The position numbers were made by a program, and so were the translations under genes. This document shows, piece by piece, positions 21,761-33,900 of a DNA stretch of 63,370 bases; position 1 is the stretch's first letter, and each line of letters starts with the position of its first letter. Source of the DNA: Nemertoderma westbladi (taxonomy: Eukaryota; Xenacoelomorpha; Nemertodermatida; Nemertodermatidae); the NCBI GenBank assembly GCA_032718475.1, contig JAUCBJ010009121.1, positions 1-63,370 on the forward strand. The letters run 5' to 3'. A model generated the notes under the pieces. The model did no database searches and was not told the DNA's origin. It was given only the letters and a program-made list of their open reading frames with translations.

Positions 21761-24347
21761 CCTCTCCACGTAACTCCAGGCTCCTTCCTACTCTCCACGT
21801 AACTCTAGGCTCCTACTCTCCATGTAACTCTAGGCTCCTCCTCTCCACGTAACTCCAGGCTCCTTCCTACTCTCCACGTAACTCTAGGCTCCTACTCTCC
21901 ATGTAACTCTGTGGCTCCTGCTCTCCACATAACTCTAGGCTCCTTCCTACTCTCCACGTAACTCTATGCTCCTGCTCTCCATGTAACTCTTTGTGGCTCC
22001 TACTCTCCACATAACTCTAGGCTCCTTCCTACTCTCCATGTAACTCTATGCTCCTGCTCTCCACATAACTCTAGGCTCCTTCCTACTCTCCACATAACTC
22101 TAGGCTCCTTCCTACTCTCCATGTAACTCTATGCTCCTGCTCTCCATGTAACTCTTTGTGGCTCCTACTCTCCACGTAACTCTAGGCTCCTTCCTACTCT
22201 CCATGTAACTCTATGCTCCTGCTCTCCACATAACTCTAGGCTCCTTCCTACTCTCCACGTAACTCTAGGCTCCTTCCTACTCTCCACATAACTCTAGGCT
22301 CCTTCCTACTCTCCATGTAACTCTAGGCTCCTGCTCTCCATGTAACTCTATGCTCCTGCTCTCCACATAACTCTAGGCTCCTTCCTACTCTCCACGTAAC
22401 TCTAGGCTCCTTCCTACTCTCCACATAACTCTAGGCTCCTTCCTACTCTCCATGTAACTCTAGGCTCCTGCTCTCCATGTAACTCTAGGCTCCTGCTCTC
22501 CACGTAACTCTAGGCTCCTTCCTACTCTCCACATAACTCTAGGCTCCTTCCTACTCTCCATGTAACTCTAGGCTCGCTTCCTGACTCTGGGCCACAGTAA
22601 CTCTAGGCTCCTTCCTACTCTCCACGTAACTCTATGCTCCTGCTCTCCACATAACTCTAGGCTCCTTCCTACTCTCCATGTAACTCTATGCTCCTGCTCT
22701 CCATGTAACTCTAGGCTCCTACTCTCCATGTAACTCTTTGTGGCTCCTCCCTCCACATAACTCTAGGCTCCTTCCTACTCTCCATGTAACTCTATGCTCC
22801 TGCTCTCCACATAACTCTAGGCTCCTTCCTACTCTCCATGTAACTCTATGCTCTGCTCTCCATGTAACTCTTTGTGGCTCCTACTCTCCACGTAACTCTA
22901 GGCTCCTTCCTACTCTCCATGTAACTCTAGGCTCCTTCCTACTCTCCACGTAACTCTATGCTCCTGCTCTCCACATAACTCTAGGCTCCTTCCTACTCTC
23001 CACATAACTCTAGGCTCCTTCCTACTCTCCACGTAACTCTAGGCTCCTTCCTACTCTCCAGTAACTCTAGCTCCTGCTCTCCACATAACTCTAGGCTCCT
23101 TCCTACTCTCCACGTAACTCTATGCTCCTACTCTCCACGTAACTCTAGGCTCCTACTCTCCGCGTAACTCTAGGCTCCTACTCTCCACGTAACTCTAGGC
23201 TCCTTCCTACTCTCCACGTAACTCTAGGCTCCTACTCTCCATAACTCTGGCTCCTCTCTCCACGTAACTCTAGGCTCCTTCCTACTCTCCACGTAACTCT
23301 AGGCTCCTCCTCTCCACATAACTCTAGGCTCCTTCCTACTCTCCACGTAACTCTAGGCTCCTTCCTACTCTCCACGTAACTCTAGGCTCCTTCCTACTCT
23401 CCACATAACTCTAGGCTCCTTCCTACTCTCCATGTAACTCTATGCTCCTGCTCTCCACATAACTCTAGGCTCCTTCCTACTCTCCATGTAACTCTAGGCT
23501 CCTTCCTACTCTCCGCGTAACTCTAGGCTCCTCCTCTCCATGTAACTCTAGGCTCCTTCCTACTCTCCACGTAACTCTAGGCTCCTACTCTCCATGTAAC
23601 TCTTTGTGGCTCCTACTCTCCACGTAACTCTAGGCTCCTTCCTACTCTCCACATAACTCTAGGCTCCTTCCTACTCTCCATGTAACTCTATGCTCCTGCT
23701 CTCCACATAACTCTAGGCTCCTTCCTACTCTCCACATAACTCTAGGCTCCTTCCTACTCTCCATGTAACTCTATGCTCCTGCTCTCCACATAACTCTAGG
23801 CTCCTTCCTACTCTCCATGTAACTCTATGCTCCTACTCTCCATGTAACTCTTTGTGGCTCCTACTCTCCGCGTAACTCTAGGCTCCTTCCTACTCTCCAT
23901 GTAACTCTATGCTCCTGCTCTCCACATAACTCTAGGCTCCTTCCTACTCTCCACATAACTCTAGGCTCCTTCCTACTCTCCACGTAACTCTAGGCTCCTT
24001 CCTACTCTCCATGTAACTCTATGCTCCTGCTCTCCACATAACTCTAGGCTCCTTCCTACTCTCCACGTAACTCTAGGCTCCTTCCTACTCTCCATGTAAC
24101 TCTATGCTCCTGCTCTCCACATAACTCTAGGCTCCTTCCTACTCTCCATGTAACTCTATGCTCCTACTCTCCACGTAACTCTAGGCTCCTACTCTCCATG
24201 TAACTCTAGGCTCCTCCTCTCCACATAACTCTAGGCTCCTTCCTACTCTCCACGTAACTCTATGCTCCTACTCTCCACGTAACTCTATGCTCCTACTCTC
24301 CACATAACTCTAGGCTCCTTCCTACTCTCCACGTAACTCTAGGCTCC

Positions 24348-27300
24348 TACTCTCCATGTAACTCTATGCTCCTGCTCTCCACATAACTCTAGGCTCCTTC
24401 CTACTCTCCACGTAACTCTATGCTCCTACTCTCCACGTAACTCTATGCTCCTACTCTCCGCGTAACTCTAGGCTCCTACTCTCCACATAACTCTAGGCTC
24501 CTTCCTACTCTCCACATAACTCTAGGCTCCTACTCTCCACATAACTCTAGGCTCCTTCCTACTCTCCACATAACTCTAGGCTCCTTCCTACTCTCCACGT
24601 AACTCTAGGCTCCTTCCTACTCTCCACGTAACTCTATGCTCCTACTCTCCACATAACTCTAGGCTCCTTCCTACTCTCCACATAACTGTAGGCTCCTTCC
24701 TACTCTCCACGTAACTCTATGCTCCTACTCTCCACATAACTCTAGGCTCCTTCCTACTCTCCACATAACTGTAGGCTCCTTCCTACTCTCCACATAACTC
24801 TAGGCTCCTTCCTACTCTCCACGTAACTCTAGGCTCCTACTCTCCACATAACTCTAGGCTCCTTCCTACTCTCCACATAACTCTAGGCTCCTTCCTACTC
24901 TCCATGTAACTCTATGCTCCTACTCTCCACATAACTCTAGGCTCCTTCCTACTCTCCACATAACTGTAGGCTCCTTCCTAGTCTCCACATAACTCTAGGC
25001 TCCTTCCTACTCTCCACGTAACTCTATGCTCCTACTCTCCACATAACTCTAGGCTCCTTCCTACTCTCCACATAACTCTAGGCTCCTTCCTACTCTCCAC
25101 ATAACTCTAGGCTCCTTCCTACTCTCCACATAACTCTAGGCTCCTTCCTACTCTCCACATAACTCTAGGCTCCTTCCTACTCTCCACGTAACTCTATGCT
25201 CCTACTCTCCACATAACTCTAGGCTCCTTCCTACTCTCCACATAACTGTAGGCTCCTTCCTACTCTCCACATAACTCTAGGCTCCTTCCTACTCTCCACA
25301 TAACTCTAGGCTCCTTCCTACTCTCCACATAACTCTAGGCTCCTTCCTACTCTCCACGTAACTCTATGCTCCTACTCTCCACATAACTCTAGGCTCCTTC
25401 CTACTCTCCACATAACTGTAGGCTCCTTCCTACTCTCCACATAACTCTAGGCTCCTTCCTACTCTCCACATAACTCTAGGCTCCTTCCTACTCTCCACAT
25501 AACTCTAGGCTCCTTCCTACTCTCCACGTAACTCTATGCTCCTACTCTCCACATAACTCTAGGCTCCTTCCTACTCTCCACATAACTGTAGGCTCCTTCC
25601 TACTCTCCACATAACTCTAGGCTCCTTCCTACTCTCCACATAACTGTAGGCTCCTTCCTACTCTCCACATAACTCTAGGCTCCTACTCTCCACGTAACTC
25701 TATGCTCCTTCCTACTCTCCACGTAACTCTATGCTCCTACTCTCCACATAACTCTAGGCTCCTTCCTACTCTCCACATAACTCTAGGCTCCTTCCTACTC
25801 TCCACATAACTCTAGGCTCCTTCCTACTCTCCACATAACTCTAGGCTCCTTCCTACTCTCCACGTAACTCTATGCTCCTACTCTCCACGTAACTCTAGGC
25901 TCCTACTCTCCGCGTAACTCTAGGCTCCTACTCTCCACGTAACTCTAGGCTCCTTCCTACTCTCCACGTAACTCTAGGCTCCTACTCTCCACATAACTCT
26001 AGGCTCCTTCCTACTCTCCATGTAACTCTATGCTCCTGCTCTCCACATAACTCTAGGCTCCTTCCTACTCTCCACATAACTGTAGGCTCCTTCCTACTCT
26101 CCACATAACTCTAGGCTCCTTCCTACTCTCCATGTAACTCTATGCTCCTGCTCTCCACATAACTCTAGGCTCCTTCCTACTCTCCATGTAACTCTATGCT
26201 CCTACTCTCCATGTAACTCTTTGTGGCTCCTACTCTCCGCGTAACTCTAGGCTCCTTCCTACTCTCCACATAACTCTAGGCTCCTTCCTACTCTCCACGT
26301 AACTCTAGGCTCCTTCCTACTCTCCATGTAACTCTATGCTCCTGCTCTCCACATAACTCTAGGCTCCTTCCTACTCTCCATGTAACTCTATGCTCCTACT
26401 CTCCATGTAACTCTTTGTGGCTCCTACTCTCCGCGTAACTCTAGGCTCCTTCCTACTCTCCACATAACTCTAGGCTCCTTCCTACTCTCCACGTAACTCT
26501 AGGCTCCTTCCTACTCTCCATGTAACTCTATGCTCCTGCTCTCCACATAACTCTAGGCTCCTACCTACTCTCCACGTAACTCTAGGCTCCTTCCTACTCT
26601 CCACGTAACTCTAGGCTCCTACTCTCCATGTAACTCTAGGCTCCTCCTCTCCACATAACTCTAGGCTCCTTCCTACTCTCCATGTAACTCTATGCTCCTG
26701 CTCTCCACATAACTCTAGGCTCCTTCCTACTCTCCACGTAACTCTATGCTCCTACTCTCCACGTAACTCTATGCTCCTACTCTCCGCGTAACTCTAGGCT
26801 CCTACTCTCCACATAACTCTAGGCTCCTTCCTACTCTCCACATAACTCTAGGCTCCTACTCTCCACATAACTCTAGGCTCCTTCCTACTCTCCACATAAC
26901 TCTAGGCTCCTTCCTACTCTCCACGTAACTCTAGGCTCCTTCCTACTCTCCACGTAACTCTATGCTCCTACTCTCCACATAACTCTAGGCTCCTTCCTAC
27001 TCTCCACATAACTGTAGGCTCCTTCCTACTCTCCACGTAACTCTATGCTCCTACTCTCCACATAACTCTAGGCTCCTTCCTACTCTCCACATAACTGTAG
27101 GCTCCTTCCTACTCTCCACATAACTCTAGGCTCCTTCCTACTCTCCACGTAACTCTAGGCTCCTACTCTCCACATAACTCTAGGCTCCTTCCTACTCTCC
27201 ACATAACTCTAGGCTCCTTCCTACTCTCCATGTAACTCTATGCTCCTACTCTCCACATAACTCTAGGCTCCTTCCTACTCTCCACATAACTGTAGGCTCC

Positions 27301-29330
27301 TTCCTAGTCTCCACATAACTCTAGGCTCCTTCCTACTCTCCACGTAACTCTATGCTCCTACTCTCCACATAACTCTAGGCTCCTTCCTACTCTCCACATA
27401 ACTCTAGGCTCCTTCCTACTCTCCACATAACTCTAGGCTCCTTCCTACTCTCCACATAACTCTAGGCTCCTTCCTACTCTCCACATAACTCTAGGCTCCT
27501 TCCTACTCTCCACGTAACTCTATGCTCCTACTCTCCACATAACTCTAGGCTCCTTCCTACTCTCCACATAACTGTAGGCTCCTTCCTACTCTCCACATAA
27601 CTCTAGGCTCCTTCCTACTCTCCACATAACTCTAGGCTCCTTCCTACTCTCCACATAACTCTAGGCTCCTTCCTACTCTCCACGTAACTCTATGCTCCTA
27701 CTCTCCACATAACTCTAGGCTCCTTCCTACTCTCCACATAACTGTAGGCTCCTTCCTACTCTCCACATAACTCTAGGCTCCTTCCTACTCTCCACATAAC
27801 TCTAGGCTCCTTCCTACTCTCCACATAACTCTAGGCTCCTTCCTACTCTCCACGTAACTCTATGCTCCTACTCTCCACATAACTCTAGGCTCCTTCCTAC
27901 TCTCCACATAACTGTAGGCTCCTTCCTACTCTCCACATAACTCTAGGCTCCTTCCTACTCTCCACATAACTGTAGGCTCCTTCCTACTCTCCACATAACT
28001 CTAGGCTCCTACTCTCCACGTAACTCTATGCTCCTTCCTACTCTCCACGTAACTCTATGCTCCTACTCTCCACATAACTCTAGGCTCCTTCCTACTCTCC
28101 ACATAACTCTAGGCTCCTTCCTACTCTCCACATAACTCTAGGCTCCTTCCTACTCTCCACATAACTCTAGGCTCCTTCCTACTCTCCACGTAACTCTATG
28201 CTCCTACTCTCCACGTAACTCTAGGCTCCTACTCTCCGCGTAACTCTAGGCTCCTACTCTCCACGTAACTCTAGGCTCCTTCCTACTCTCCACGTAACTC
28301 TAGGCTCCTACTCTCCACATAACTCTAGGCTCCTTCCTACTCTCCATGTAACTCTATGCTCCTGCTCTCCACATAACTCTAGGCTCCTTCCTACTCTCCA
28401 CATAACTGTAGGCTCCTTCCTACTCTCCACATAACTCTAGGCTCCTTCCTACTCTCCATGTAACTCTATGCTCCTGCTCTCCACATAACTCTAGGCTCCT
28501 TCCTACTCTCCATGTAACTCTATGCTCCTACTCTCCATGTAACTCTTTGTGGCTCCTACTCTCCGCGTAACTCTAGGCTCCTTCCTACTCTCCACATAAC
28601 TCTAGGCTCCTTCCTACTCTCCACGTAACTCTAGGCTCCTTCCTACTCTCCATGTAACTCTATGCTCCTGCTCTCCACATAACTCTAGGCTCCTTCCTAC
28701 TCTCCATGTAACTCTATGCTCCTACTCTCCATGTAACTCTTTGTGGCTCCTACTCTCCGCGTAACTCTAGGCTCCTTCCTACTCTCCACATAACTCTAGG
28801 CTCCTTCCTACTCTCCATGTAACTCTATGCTCCTGCTCTCCACATAACTCTAGGCTCCTACCTACTCTCCACGTAACTCTAGGCTCCTTCCTACTCTCCA
28901 CGTAACTCTAGGCTCCTACTCTCCATGTAACTCTAGGCTCCTCCTCTCCACATAACTCTAGGCTCCTTCCTACTCTCCATGTAACTCTATGCTCCTGACT
29001 CTCCACATAACTCTAGGCTCCTTCCTACTCTCCACGTAACTCTATGCTCCTACTCTCCACGTAACTCTATGCTCCTACTCTCCGCGTAACTCTAGGCTCC
29101 TACTCTCCACATAACTCTAGGCTCCTTCCTACTCTCCACATAACTCTAGGCTCCTACTCTCCACATAACTCTAGGCTCCTTCCTACTCTCCACATAACTC
29201 TAGGCTCCTTCCTACTCTCCACGTAACTCTAGGCTCCTTCCTACTCTCCACGTAACTCTATGCTCCTACTCTCCACATAACTCTAGGCTCCTTCCTACTC
29301 TCCACATAACTGTAGGCTCCTTCCTACTCT
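24348..29330. repeat. ~2.3-kb higher-order repeat, two full and one partial copy
   Basis: Rare variants recur with a fixed offset: CCTAGTCTCC at 24981 and 27307, CTCCGCG at 24460 and 26786, TTTGTGG before CCGCG at 26221 and 28547, all 2326 bp apart. CTACCTACTC at 26561 and 28858 is 2297 apart, because one 29-bp unit was lost from the second copy. The third copy starts at about 28972 and diverges after about 29330. Confidence 0.85.
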
Positions 29331-31599
29331 CCACGTAACTCTAGGCTCCTACTCTCCACATAACTCTAGGCTCCTTCCTACTCTCCACATAACTCTAGGC
29401 TCCTTCCTACTCTCCACATAACTCTAGGCTCCTACTCTCCACATAACTCTAGGCTCCTACTCTCCATGTAACTCTAGGCTCCTACTCTCCATGTAACTCT
29501 AGGCTCCTACTCTCCACATAACTCTAGGCTCCTTCCTACTCTCCACTAACTTAGCTCCTCTCTCCACTAACTTAGGCTCCTTCCTACTCTCCATGTAACT
29601 CTATGCTCCTGCTCTCCACATAACTCTAGGCTCCTTCCTACTCTCCACATAACTGTAGGCTCCTTCCTACTCTCCACATAACTCTAGGCTCCTTCCTACT
29701 CTCCACGTAACTCTAGGCTCCTACTCTCCACATAACTCTAGGCTCCTTCCTACTCTCCACGTAACTCTAGGCTCCTTCCTACTCTCCATGTAACTCTATG
29801 CTCCTGCTCTCCACATAACTCTAGGCTCCTTCCTACTCTCCACATAACTCTAGGCTCCTTCCTACTCTCCACATAACTCTAGGCTCCTTCCTACTCTCCA
29901 CGTAACTCTATGCTCCTACTCTCCACATAACTCTAGGCTCCTTCCTACTCTCCATGTAACTCTATGCTCCTGACTCTCCACATAACTCTAGGCTCCTTCC
30001 TACTCTCCACGTAACTCTAGGCTCCTTCCTACTCTCCACATAACTCTAGGCTCCTTCCTACTCTCCACGTAACTCTAGGCTCCTACTCTCCACATAACTC
30101 TAGGCTCCTTCCTACTCTCCACATAACTGTAGGCTCCTTCCTACTCTCCACATAACTCTAGGCTCCTTCCTACTCTCCACGTAACTCTAGGCTCCTTCCT
30201 ACTCTCCACATAACTCTAGGCTCCTTCCTACTCTCCACGTAACTCTAGGCTCCTACTCTCCACATAACTCTAGGCTCCTTCCTACTCTCCACATAACTTA
30301 GGCTCCTCCTCTCCACGTAACTCTAGGCTCCTTCCGTACTCTCCACATAACTCTAGGCTCCTTCCTACTCTCCACATAACTCTAGGCTCCTTCCTACTCT
30401 CCACGTAACTCTATGCTCCTTCCTACTCTCCACGTAACTCTATGCTCCTTCCTACTCTCCACGTAACTCTAGGCTCCTTCCTACTCTCCACATAACTCTA
30501 GGCTCCTTCCTACTCTCCACATAACTCTAGGCTCCTTCCTACTCTCCACATAACTCTAGGCTCCTTCCTACTCTCCACATAACTCTAGGCTCCTTCCTAC
30601 TCTCCACATAACTCTAGGCTCCTTCCTACTCTCCACGTAACTCTAGGCTCCTCCTACTCTCCACGTAACTCTAGGCTCCTACTCTCCACGTAACTCTAGG
30701 CTCCTTCCTACTCTCCACGTAACTCTAGGCTCCTTCCTACTCTCCACGTAACTCTAGGCTCCTCCTCTCCACATAACTCTAGGCTCCTTCCTACTCTCCA
30801 CATAACTCTAGGCTCCTTCCTACTCTCCACATAACTCTAGGCTCCTTCCTACTCTCCACATAACTCTATGCTCCTACTCTCACGTAACTCTAGGCTCCTC
30901 CTACTCCCATAACTCTAGGCTCCTTCCTACTCTCCATGTAACTCTATGCTCCTACTCTCCATGTAACTCTTTGTGGCTCCTACTCTCCGCGTAACTCTAG
31001 GCTCCTTCCTACTCTCCACATAACTCTAGGCTCCTTCCTACTCTCCACGTAACTCTATGCTCCTCCTCTCCACGTAACTCTAGGCTCCTTCCTACTCTCC
31101 ATGTAACTCTATGCTCCTGCTCTCCACATAACTCTAGGCTCCTTCCTACTCTCCATGTAACTCTAGGCTCCTTCCTACTCTCCACTGTAACTCTAGGCTC
31201 CTTCCTACTCTCCACATAACTCTAGGCTCCTTCCTACTCTCCACGTAACTCTAGGCTCCTTCCTACTCTCCACGTAACTCTAGGCTCCTACTCTCCATGT
31301 AACTCTAGGCTCCTTCCTACTCTCCATGTAACTCTAGGCTCCTCCTCTCCACGTAACTCTAGGCTCCTTCCTACTCTCCACATAACTCTAGGCTCCTTCC
31401 TACTCTCCACGTAACTCTAGGCTCCTTCCTACTCTCCACGTAACTCTAGGCTCCTACTCTCCACATAACTCTAGGCTCCTTCCTACTCTCCACATAACTC
31501 TAGGCTCCTTCCTACTCTCCATGTAACTCTAGGCTCCTTCCTACTCTCCACATAACTCTAGGCTCCTTCCTACTCTCCACGTAACTCTAGGCTCCTTCC

Positions 31600-32440
31600 G
31601 GACAAACAGGCAATTCAAAACGCTCTAGACCTAATTCACACAAATTTCGCAAAGGAGGGCACCTAGCTTGTACCGATAACTTTACTTACGGGGGTCAAAC
31701 CGTACCAATCTGCAACCAGTATGAATATCTGGGGGTAATAGTACAAACTTCACTCAGCTTCAGCGAACACATAAAATCGAAAAAGAAAAAGTGCTATAGG
31801 ATTATTGCATCAATAACAAACTTGCAGCTCGTTTCCATTGAAACAGGCCTAAGAATATTTCACATGAAAATTGCACCCATTGCCCTACATGCCTTTCCAA
31901 TATTCGCTCGTTTTCTTAAGGGGGGGGGGGGGGGGGGGGGGGGTATACCCCCCCTTAAGCTCTCACACCTAAAGGAAATAGACCGAATTAAAAAAACACA
32001 CATAAAGGGAATGCTGGGTCTACATATATCAGCTTCATCGACGTTGGCGCTGCACCTACTCAGGGAGAAAACATTCATTGCTGACATTTTACTAAAATAT
32101 CAAACATTTTTGACACTGATGTTTCAAAATACCATGAATTTATACAGGACCGAGAAAACAATTTTCTTTCTGAACTCTACGAAATGGGACCGGCATTTAC
32201 TACATCTACATGGAAACTGGCCAAACAGACTAACCGACACATCATTGCCAGGACGACCGCCCACGGTTTTCACCATAATTTCCACTATTACCACTACAAT
32301 TTCTGCTACTGCCGCAACTGTTTACTACATTGCCCACAGCGATATCATGTTCTACAATGTGCCGCATGCCCACCAATACCCACACTTGCAACTACATTTG
32401 TGCTCCTATTCCCTGTGCGTATTTGCTGTAGTAATACATA
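31600..32440 (+). pseudogene. LINE-C reverse transcriptase C-terminal remnant
   Basis: Broken coding remnant of a second, unrelated LINE type on the plus strand, frameshifted at about 31660 and 32150. Recognisable pieces are DKQAIQNALDLIHTNFAKEG, then YEYLGVIVQTSLSFSEHI, KKCYRIIASI, ARFLK/LSHLKEIDRIKK, and in another frame a Cys/His cluster (CYCRNC, HCPQRYHVLQCAAC) resembling the C-terminal zinc-knuckle of jockey/CR1-like elements. The frame is interrupted by a 39-bp insertion containing a G run. The remnant ends about 80 bp from the dynein exon B donor. Confidence 0.72.
31915..31959. mobile_element. Tiny G-run palindrome insertion with CTTAAG duplication
   Basis: CTTAAG, then the run up to 24 G, TATA, 7 C and CTTAAG again. 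Removing 39 bp (one CTTAAG plus the G-TATA-C core) restores LINE-C coding continuity (F-A-R-F-L-K-L-S-H-L-K-E), so this is a true insertion. The duplicated site contains TTAA, the target of piggyBac- and Kolobok-type transposases. G7-TATA-C7 is a perfect palindrome. It could be an extremely deleted MITE or foldback remnant. Related copies are at 54550 and 55391. Confidence 0.6.
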
Positions 32441-32520
32441 ATTTAACCTATGTAACGCTGTATCGTTGCTAATATATATATATTTTTAGTGTATAGAAAA
32501 AAAATAATAATTCTACTCAC

Positions 32521-32710
32521 ATCCCAACTTTTCAGTGCTGGAATAACCATGGCAATCATATAATGTTCCAAAGCTTCTATCACTTGGCCGCCCCGACTGT
32601 CTAAGAATGTAAATGTAACTTCATTGGCCAATGATTGTTGGGTCACAGCTTTACCAGAAGTTCTCACGAAAACGTAGGCAGTACCAGTAAGCGGTTCCTG
32701 GGACCCATCA
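32521..32710 (-). CDS. Dynein heavy chain exon B (N-terminal tail)
   Basis: Internal exon of 190 nt (1 + 63 codons). The acceptor is AAATTTTTGCAG before TGATGGG; the donor is TTGGGAT followed by GTGAGTAG. It encodes GSQEPLTGTAYVFVRTSGKA, then VTQQSLANEVTFTFLDSRGG and EALEHYMIAMVIPALKSWD. Known: DNAH5/DNAH8-type proteins have a DG...LTG..V.F.R segment, a helix ending in L....IPAL., then W-G, at this position of the tail. The single leading base completes the AGT codon started by exon A. No damage is seen. Its first 43-45 bases plus 31-34 bp of the preceding intron are the founding sequence of the 18.4-kb array that lies immediately upstream in gene sense. Confidence 0.92.
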
Positions 32711-32989
32711 CTGCAAAAATTTCAGATAATTAATAACTAAACGAAAACGTAGGCAGTACCAGTAAGCGGTTCCGGGACCCATCACTGCAAAAAGGTTCAG
32801 ATAATTAATAACTAAACGAAAACGTAGGCAGTACCAGTAAGCGGTTCCTGGGACCCATCACTGCAAAAAGGTTCAGATAATTAATAACTAAGTAGAAAAC
32901 GTAGGCAGTACCAGTAAGCGGTTCCTGGGACCCATCACTGCAAAAAGATTCAGATAATTAATAACTAAACGAAAACGTAGGCAGTACCA

Positions 32990-33900
32990 CCCAGTGAAAA
33001 GTGCGCAAGCGTATCGCAAGCGTGCAACGCAGGCGTATCTCATGTGATTCCCAAGAGTTATGGCCCGACCTTTACGCAAGCGATCTACTTGAGTAATGTC
33101 ACATAAATATCGCAACAACTTGCGTTCAGTCGCATAAAACTCACATGCGATTCACTTGCGACTTTCAAGCGTCATGGCGCATAAATATAGCAAAAATCTA
33201 CTGGTTGTGATTTTTGTGTAATATATTGAGAACTTTGTGACAGAAAATATGATAGTAGTTGATTATTCCACTACTGTTTGATACTAAACTATGGGCTTCT
33301 GTATCATCTGCCTGCTGCACTTACCTTACCTTACATTACATAAACATTACATTACACTCTCCAGACTTACAGTAGAACATTAGACATGCTGTATGAATCA
33401 ATACTAGAAATGGTTGGTTATATAGAGGATAATACAAATACATTAGAATAACCATGATACACTTTTAACTATTCCCTATAATTTTCAATTCTATAAAATA
33501 TATTAATATAATCTCTGAATTCGACAGCCATATTAGATAATTCGTATTCATCAATTTTATATTTTAAAACTATTTATTTCTTGATAGGCAACTTTATTTT
33601 AATTAATAATCTTCAGTGTAATTAAAAACATGCGATTCACATGGGAATTAACTCATGAGATTCTCATGGTGTAAAACATGCGTAAAATAAGCGTTAAATG
33701 AGGTGTGATTCGCATGCGATTTTCATGCACGGAATCACATGCGTAAAATAAGTTGTGAATCGCATGCGTGGAATCGCTTCCCTATTTTACATGTGAATCA
33801 CAAGCGAATCACAAGAGTATTATCGCTATTTATTGAGCCGCAATAAAAACGCATGACGCTTTAAAATCACTTGCGATACTCATGCGCATTTTTCACTGGG
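32990..33900. mobile_element. Non-autonomous DNA transposon, CCCAGTG termini, CA duplication
   Basis: 911-bp element inside the exon-derived array. Its ends are inverted: CCCAGTGAAAAGTGCGCA on the left and CCCAGTGAAAAATGCGCA as the reverse complement of the right, with similarity continuing for about 35 bp. The interrupted unit is known exactly, so removing the element and one CA restores CAGTACCAGTAAGCGG; the target duplication is 2 bp. Subterminal zones on both sides are dense in ATGCGATTC / CACATGCG words, possible transposase binding sites; the middle is AT-rich. No coding frame is seen. I cannot assign it to a superfamily. Confidence 0.85.

Larger units (their letters stand above)
17946..31599. 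repeat. Minisatellite, 25-29 bp units, about 500 copies
   Basis: 13.65-kb array filling the intron between dynein exons B and C. The unit is GGCTCCTTCCTACTCTCC followed by ACGTAACTCTA (29 bp); short forms lack TTCC (25 bp), and others insert TTTGTGG. The CpG in CCACGTAAC is often CCATGTAAC or CCACATAAC, the two products of CpG deamination on either strand. Left third: regular 136-bp higher-order repeats marked by CTCTTTGTGGCTCC (20937, 21073, 21209, 21345). Right third: about 2.3-kb higher-order repeats. Small ORFs inside (for example 20393-20766 minus) are spurious. Confidence 0.95.

Noticed and set aside
31822-32472. 216-codon frame with a poly-glycine tract as a gene
   Set aside because: The glycines are the inserted G run. 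The flanking residues are a broken LINE reverse transcriptase.
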